From NCBI GenBank assembly GCA_018340375.1, contig JAFFJZ010000087.1:310001-374000 (forward strand): DNA of 64,000 bases. Direction: 5' to 3'. The DNA comes from Gonatopus flavifemur. Taxonomy: Eukaryota; Arthropoda; Insecta; Hymenoptera; Dryinidae. Below, one piece after another: positions 58,690 through 64,000 of this stretch (position 1 is the first letter of the stretch; each line of letters begins with the position of its first letter). Position numbers and translations under genes: made by a program. The notes under the pieces are model-generated. The model did not search any database and was not told the origin of the DNA. It saw nothing but the letters and a program-made list of their open reading frames with translations.

Positions 58690-60304
58690 AAATAATCGAT
58701 TTGTGAAAGGCACAACATTACAAAGTGAATTGCAAACGTATTAGGAAAATGTATTATAAAATGTATTGTTTAAAAAACAATACATGTATTGTTTGTTTGT
58801 TGTATAATGTGTTGTTTAAAAAATTTGATACTTTATGTAATACAGGCCATGTGAATTTATTCAAATATACTTATGATACTCATGAAAATACAAGTGTTTT
58901 GATAAAAATTTTTGTGTTCAAAATCTACCTATCGCAGGATAAGAAACTTTTGTTGTCAAGAAAATGTTTCTCTTTGGTCAATAGTATTTCCATAATAACG
59001 TTATAAACAATTGAATTGTTCATTCAAGAGAAATGAATACAGAATTTTGCGAAAATAGTTCGATATTCGAATTTTCTGACCTAAAACATAAACCCAGGTT
59101 CAAATATTGAGCGAACACAATCTTCCCTACGGACCTTGATATTTAATTGATGAATGACGCAAAATGGTGAAAAATTTCGGTCGCGCGTTAATAAATAAAC
59201 CGCTGTATTTCGCGAACTAAGAGTCCAATCGATCTGAAACTTTCCACAAAGTTTGTCCATATACTAGTGAACAACTTTGTCGCTGGAAGTTTTTTGTGGC
59301 TCATACTTCCCCTGACAGTTTTTCAATGCAAAGCATGGAGAACAGGGTTTTCACTTCGGATTAAAGAATTGGTGATTTATTATCAACTTTTATGAATTTT
59401 TTATACACTGTTGTCTTCGGGGAAGTCTTACGAATCAGAATCCGGAAGATTCATCAAGATACATCGAAAAATGACCGAGTTTGAACGAGTTTAATATTGG
59501 CAAACATTGATTTGTGGTGCGAAAGAATAGATAGTTTTTATTTTTTTTCTCGAAAACTACTGATCCTAGAAAAAAATCGTCAACGGAGACTCATATTCAT
59601 TCTTCAAGCCCTATTGTCCAGTATTTCTAGATTTTCGAAATTCCGAATTTTTTTTTTGACCCTTGATGTCATGGTTTGGACAATACTTATACCGCTTCTC
59701 GAGCGCCTACGTGGTTATTGCATGGGGACCCTCAATTACAGAGAACGGCAAAAGCGAAAGAGATATAAGAGCAAGAATAGCACAAAGGAAACAGGCTTTT
59801 TGCCAAGAGAGACAGTTATTATGCTCAAAAAATATAAGCTTGGAAGTGAGGAAGAAATTCTTGAAAGTTATGTTTGGAGCACAGCATTATATGGTTGTGA
59901 AACTTTGACAATGGGGAAAACTAATCAACGAAGACTTGAAGCTTTTGAAATGTGGTGTTATAGGAGGATGCTCAGAATAAAATGGATAGACAAAGTCAAA
60001 AATGAAGAAGTACTCGAGCAGATAAATGGAGAAAGGAATCTTTTGAAACACATCGTGAAAAGGAGAAGCAATCTTATAGGACACACATTACGGCATGAGA
60101 GTTTATTGAAAACAATATTGGAAGGGAACATGAATGGTAAAACTGGTAAAGGTAGACCTAGAGCAAGTTATATGAAGCAAATCGTACAAGACAAGGGATG
60201 TAGTAGATATGTGAAAATTAAACGTTTGGCGGATAATAGACAGGGGTGGAGGGTTTCATCAAACCAGTCGTAAGACTGATTACTTCATGATGATGATGAT
60301 GATG

Positions 60305-60696
60305 ATATATGTATATATCTATGGATGTTGCAAGTTCCAGGACTTTGAGAGTTCATGCTTAATTAAATAATTATACAAAACGATTCGAATCTTGTATTAC
60401 CTTCGTGAATTTTCAAGAATTTCGATTCCTTGATAAAAGCACCGGTCTTACCGTTCGGGACAGATGCGCCCATCTTTTTCTCTCAAATTAAAGTAAAGTT
60501 GCGGCGAGCTCGACAAAAAATAAAAGTCTCGCTCACTCCGTAACATAATCAACCTAAATATCAAAGTTTGAATGGAAAAAATCCTGTTTATCGATGCAAG
60601 TCTTGATAGAAATCTCAAAAGTAATGTACGTATGTTGGAAAATGTGTGTAAGTGCTTACTTTGTACCCAAATTGTTCTGTTAGAGCAAGAGTTGTT
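60305..60696. other. Unassigned spacer
   Basis: A short TA-rich microsatellite directly follows the LINE tail. Beyond it I see no gene or repeat. Short frames at 60448 and 60572 have no recognisable content. Confidence 0.4.
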
Positions 60697-60749
60697 CAAA
60701 TATGTACAATTTTTTCATATTTATTGTATTAGAATTGAACTTACACAAT

Positions 60750-60857
60750 ATGAATTACTGCGACGAAGGGCTGGAAGCTTTGATTTTGAGGTTCATCAAA
60801 GGAGCCACTAATCTGAATCAATCTCACTATGATTCAAATGAGAAGTACAAAACATAA
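60750..60857 (+). CDS. Short frame MNYCDEGLEALIL, left arm
   Basis: It is 35 codons from ATG to TAA and continues as IKGATNLNQSHYDSNEKY. The equivalent frame in the other arm (61345-61485, minus) is also open, and most differences between them are conservative (E/D, R/K, Q/E). A further frame about 100 bp inward (60952-61025) reads ASRKQFIDSPFADYVQSLE. The two pieces could be exons. Function unknown. Confidence 0.35.
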   Translation: MNYCDEGLEALILRFIKGATNLNQSHYDSNEKYKT

Positions 60858-61344
60858 GTTGATCAAATTTCCCTGTCAATACTCCCATAATAGTGACATG
60901 AAGTGTAACATAAAAACCTTAACATAAAAAACATAACCTTCAACCTAAAAAAAAGAGCCTCAAGAAAACAGTTCATCGACTCACCTTTTGCTGACTATGT
61001 ACAATCTCTTGAATCATTTCTATAAACTTTTATCATTGGAAAGGATATTTCCAATTTGTATTTATATTTATGGGTTTTTGTGATAAAGATTAAGCCTCGC
61101 GAGATAGTATTAGCCGTCATAATTTTTTGGTTAAGCTTTGTATCAAACCCAAGTTCCAAATGTATTATGAATATTATCCATCTTAGAATTCTGATGATAT
61201 TTATAACACATTTGAAACTTGGGTTTGATACAAAGATCAATGGAAGAAATTCGAGGGATTGTACATACTCAGAAAAAGGTGATTCAATGAGATATTTTCT
61301 TGAGGCCACGTTTTCATGTTGGAGGTGCACACTTCATGTAACTA

Positions 61345-61485
61345 TTATGGGAGTATTGACAGGGAAATTTGATCAAATTGTGTTGTGTACTTTTTACTTG
61401 AATTATAGTGAGGTTCATTCAAATTAGTGGCTCCTTTGATGCATTTCAAAATCAAAGCGTCAAGCCCTTCATCGCAGTGATTCAT
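61345..61485 (-). CDS. Short frame MNHCDEGLDALIL, right arm
   Basis: Of 46 codons, it is the counterpart of the frame at 60750, extended by QFDQISLSILP. Inward, on the same strand, a segment near 61245-61320 reads ASRKYLIESPFSEYVQSLE, matching the inner piece of the other arm. An in-frame upstream ATG at 61536 would add 17 residues. Confidence 0.35.
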   Translation of the reverse strand: MNHCDEGLDALILKCIKGATNLNEPHYNSSKKYTTQFDQISLSILP

Positions 61486-61545
61486 ATTGTGTAATAAGTA
61501 CAATTCTAATACAATAAATATGGAAGAATTACACATATTTAAGGG

Positions 61546-61903
61546 GGGAAATACAAGTAAGCGTCCGTTTTTTCAAGAATTTATTACAAAAAATTGGCTG
61601 AAAATATATCAATTAAATAGAGTACGTATCGAAATATGTGTTTTAAACTATCTGTACAATTTCTTTGAAATAAAAATATTTAAAAATGGCGGAGGAGCTG
61701 TTGGAATTTGGGACCTTGTTTTTGCGCCGTGCAGCCTACAGGTCGCAATTTTTATCTGAAATGAAAAAACCAAAATTCTATTGTTAGAATATGTAAAAAC
61801 GCACAGCTTGACGAAGAGATAATAGAAAAGAAAAGTTGAAAATTCAGGAGCATTTTGAGAGAAAACTACTCTATTTTTCATTAAAAAGTGGAAAAAACAA
61901 TGT
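61546..61903. other. Spacer downstream of the Mutator-like gene
   Basis: I see no gene here. TTTAAAAATGGCGGAGG and a poly-T context occur, but no terminal inverted repeat could be paired with the other side of the transposase, which runs toward the window edge. Confidence 0.35.
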
Positions 61904-63796
61904 TCATAAATTTTCTTTTTGAAAAACCAAGACGTCATGCTGCGACCAATGAGTTGAAGAATATTCATGCACAGTTTCATGAAGCTCCGTCGAAAACTCG
62001 ATGAGCTGCATTGCACGGCGCGCGAAAACATGCGTTTTGAGGAAAAGGCGTTCAAAGTTTTTGATACGGAAAACTGGTGTTTGAATGAACTTGCTTCCTT
62101 TCTTCTTCAGCAAATTCATCAAACTGAGCTGCCATCTCTTTTTTTTTGCTGTCCTAGCTTCTTTTGAAGCTTCGTCGCTACGGCGGTTTTGTCTTCTGAC
62201 TTGGGTGGCTGTCTGCTCATCTGCAAATGTCTTGCACTGAAGGCCGATTGGAAACTCCAGGTCATTCATGATATTTAATATGAAGTTGAAGCCGTCATTG
62301 AACATTCCTCCAGCTGAGAAAGCAGCCAATTCCACAATCTTCCGTCCACAGTTCAGATGTTTTGGTGTTAACCGCCACACCGTGGCATTAAACGACTCAT
62401 TGGCATTCTGCGTGTATCCTCCTAAACATCTTGTAATCAAATCGTCACGAGACAGATCCTGATATATCGGCAAGACGTGCTTTTGCACGTCTGAATGAAG
62501 CGGAGGGGAATGTTCGTATAATTGTATGGTATTTGAAGCTTCAGCCACGCGATAAGTGCACCAAGAGTCGGCACCCGGTGGACGATACTGATGTTGCGGT
62601 TGTGCGTTTGTCGATGACATATGATAAAATGTAGCTAATATAGCTTTTTTCATATCATCTATGGAATTCGAATTCCTTCGAATAGCGAGACCATAATATG
62701 TTGTTAATTTTTTCATCAATGCATCCGTGAGTTTTCCTTTTCCTCCCAGTTTTTGTGTTTTTTTAACATTCCGTAGCCGGCTACCCATTCTTTTTTCCAC
62801 GTGTGCCACACATTCGCTTTTGGTCGAAACACATTCATCGCCATAAGGTCTAGCATCTGCAATCCCTCTAAAAGTCTTCGAGTCCCCGTCGCCGATAAAA
62901 TTTGTGTATTTGACTCCGTGTTTTTCTTCCGATCTCTTGAACATCTCTAGCATTGCATCGACCTCCATCTTTCATGATGATCCCTGGTGTTTTATGGAGC
63001 AATCATCCTTATGCGTTACATACTTAATATCGTTGGGATTGGACTTGAAAATAGTACAACCTTGGCAGTAGCTACTTTTAACAACTACATCTATTACTTT
63101 GCCCGTTTGATTGCCAATCAGCGTCGTCACACCAAACAAAGATGAGAAACCTCTCTTCTTCCACGAGCCGTCCCCACTCACATTCAAATGTAAAAGTGGT
63201 CTCCCAAGTTTCTCATTGTTTTGAATTTCCTCTGCTATGGCTTGTTTACAGGAAATTCTGAAAATTCTTCCATTCGAAGCGTATATTAGCTGCACTGTAT
63301 GGTCATAGCTTCCTTGAGACAATCCTCTTCCCAAATCCAGAAGTCCGCAAAAAATATTGATGCCTGCTCTTCCTACCCCCAATAATCTCATTGCAGAAAC
63401 CATGCGCTCATTTATTTCGAAACTGTTACGAATTAACGGTCCCGAATTGATAAGCCCAGTTCCATACTTGCATTTCACAGATATCTTGAAACCAAGACCT
63501 CTATCTCCCACCTGCCCAAACGATAAATTCTGTTTGCACTTTCTGCAAATCGCGATGTCTGAAATGACGAAAAATACACTGATGAACTCTATAATTCGGT
63601 AGCAGAAACTTGAATTCACAATAACCTCAGTGCTAGACGTCTTCATTTTTTTGGCTGAGCTGCTTGGATGGTCGTGAGACACTTCTTCTTCTCCTTCTTC
63701 TTGCATGCGGTCTTCATGTTTAGGAGGTTGATGACACCGAGGACGATTCGGACGATAATGTGGACTGTTTTTGGTCACTTTTCGACTCATTTCCAC
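61904..63796 (-). pseudogene. Mutator-like transposase, one in-frame stop
   Basis: One phase runs from 63796 (MEMSRKVTKNSPHYRPNRPRC) to 61904, about 630 codons, broken only by TGA at 62972-62974 after HQGSS. Landmarks: a CRKCKQNLSFG finger-like motif; a helix-turn-helix-like stretch; LNVSGDGSWKKRGFSSLFG with the first acidic residue; a cysteine pair (YCQGC) and HKDDCSIKH; YTNFIGDGDSKTF with the second; KSECVAHVEKRMGSRLR; and GGYTQNANESFNATVW with a glutamate. This order is that of the insect Mutator-like transposase family (Pfam Mutator, PF20700, from memory). The C-terminus is basic and then variable. Terminal repeats were not found; the right end may lie outside the window. Confidence 0.8.
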
Positions 63797-64000
63797 TAAT
63801 ATTATTGCTGCAGACGATCAAGAATGATGATATAGTACTTACAACCACGCAACACATAAACAGCACGCTGTCTCTCAACTGTGGGCTCAAAGACGCTATT
63901 TTTTCGAGAATAGCTGTTAGACGATCAACAAAACACTATTTCCACTTGCTAACAATGCTCCCCAATGTTAAATTAATGAAATTTTATTACAGAGGAAACA
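63797..64000. other. Window edge, 5' side of the Mutator-like gene
   Basis: AT-rich sequence probably includes the promoter side of the transposase. No terminal repeat or motif is visible before the window ends. Confidence 0.35.

Larger units (their letters stand above)
57127..59733. mobile_element. 2.6-kb nearly perfect palindrome (foldback element)
   Basis: Arms of about 1.3 kb are almost identical, centred on 58430 with a loop of about 14 bases. The ends are GAGGGTCCCC and GGGGACCCTC. The flanks duplicate AATT (57123-57126 and 59734-59737). The uninterrupted LINE copy at 21281-21292 reads GCATAATTACAG at the same place, which proves both the insertion and the 4-bp duplication. There is no transposase. 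A 4-bp duplication has been described for the Sola group, among others; superfamily unknown. Confidence 0.92.
54653..60273 (+). pseudogene. RTE-like endonuclease/reverse transcriptase
   Basis: The N-terminal endonuclease is intact from 54653 to 55627: VGAWNVRSLRRAGKL, GINEMRW, VMGDWNAVVG, DSDHNML. A TAG at 55625 falls where the other copy has tryptophan, and a TAA at 56003 where it has glutamate. A phase change and small deletion lie near 56090-56175. RT follows (GFVDIQKAFDNVDW, RQGCSLSPLIFNLYIEE), with a stop at 56701 and FTDDIAIL (56905-56930) in place of the FADD of the other copy. The palindrome splits the frame at GSII. The C-terminal domain resumes at 59734 (SYVWSTALYGCETLTM, RRMLRIKWIDKV, LADNRQGWRVSSNQS). 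The protein would perform target-primed reverse transcription in the nucleus; this copy is dead. Confidence 0.9.
54505..60304 (+). mobile_element. RTE-like LINE, near full length, split by a palindrome
   Basis: After subtracting the 2607-bp insert at 57127-59733, about 3.2 kb remains, the usual size of RTE elements. There is a 5' region, one long endonuclease/RT frame and a short 3' end (GACTGATTACTTC) followed by (ATG)n at about 60284-60304. Both flanks are TA-rich microsatellites. It is the same family as the copy at 19328-21827. Confidence 0.88.
60697..61545. repeat. Diverged palindrome with coding-like frames in both arms
   Basis: The outer arms match through TTTATTGTATTAGAATTG, CAAAGGAGCCACTAAT, ATCAAATTTCCCTGTCAAT and ACTCCCATAATAG. 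An inner hairpin, GTATCAAACCCAAGTT facing AACTTGGGTTTGATAC, lies at 61139-61233. The left side carries about 100 bp not present on the right. No terminal motif or duplication was found, so it may be an inverted duplication of a gene segment rather than a transposon. Confidence 0.7.

Noticed and set aside
57855..59006. Identical 93-codon frames in both palindrome arms as a gene pair
   Set aside because: Identity follows from the palindrome. The residues (rich in K, N, C, L) look like translated AT-rich DNA, unlike the 70-codon frame nearby.
57121..59739. TA target duplication for the 2.6-kb palindrome
   Set aside because: It would predict an empty site GCATACAG. The other LINE copy reads GCATAATTACAG, which fits AATT duplication.
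1..64000. CRISPR arrays or bacterial features
   Set aside because: The repeats lack unique equal-length spacers and all genes are eukaryotic transposable-element genes.

Overview
The window reads as a stretch of transposon-saturated animal chromosome, most likely insect. The base composition is AT-rich, there are no bacterial-style operons, and every recognisable protein belongs to a mobile element: BEL/Pao and Gypsy LTR retrotransposons, I/Jockey-like and RTE-like LINEs, and several DNA transposons (rosa-like DD41D mariner, tnp2/CACTA-like, Mutator-like and an unnamed transposase family). I found no host gene I could defend. The species cannot be named from the sequence.

Layout. 1-4305 is a tandem satellite of about 290 bp units, with a 582-bp dimer repeat inside it. 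A BEL/Pao element (4306-11356, coding on the minus strand) has split the array, leaving a perfect CCATA target duplication; the satellite resumes at 11357 and decays by about 12040. A minus-strand LINE follows (12043-14940) with ORF1 and an endonuclease but no reverse transcriptase. 16892-24862 is an 8-kb DNA element with 0.8-0.9 kb terminal inverted repeats built from 121-bp units. It carries a broken transposase, a second head-to-head partial transposase copy, an RTE LINE inserted inside a transposase codon, and two small MITEs.

The most notable block is 25.7-38.6 kb. It is a Gypsy-type, retrovirus-like element with a tRNA-Ser primer site, a leader of hairpin repeats, a Gag with about seven zinc-knuckle modules, Pol, three small uncharacterised ORFs between integrase and env, and an Env that I recognise as the glycoprotein of Jingchuvirales (chuviruses). 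Upstream of the primer site lies 2 kb with a TATA box, a dense array of a degenerate GACAC-AG-GGTCGGGATA motif, and an unfamiliar ORF. Every gene of the element is broken.

38.6-51.2 kb is mostly palindromic DNA elements: a 1.8-kb inverted-repeat element, a half copy fused to a full copy of a DD41D mariner, a fragment of another LTR element, a palindrome whose two arms each hold a tRNA-like module, a tnp2-like transposase with one frameshift, and MITEs with shared TACCC-GAC-CACAA termini. 51.2-54.1 kb is a GC-rich Gag-like block followed by a probable 1.1-kb LTR. 54.5-60.3 kb is a near full-length RTE element interrupted by a 2.6-kb nearly perfect palindrome with an AATT target duplication; each palindrome arm contains the same 70-codon coding-like frame. 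60.7-61.5 kb is another palindrome with conserved short frames in both arms, and 61.9-63.8 kb is a Mutator-like transposase with one stop codon.

The elements do not form a cooperating system. They form a nested insertion record whose order can be read: transposase element, then RTE and MITEs; RTE, then palindrome; satellite, then BEL.
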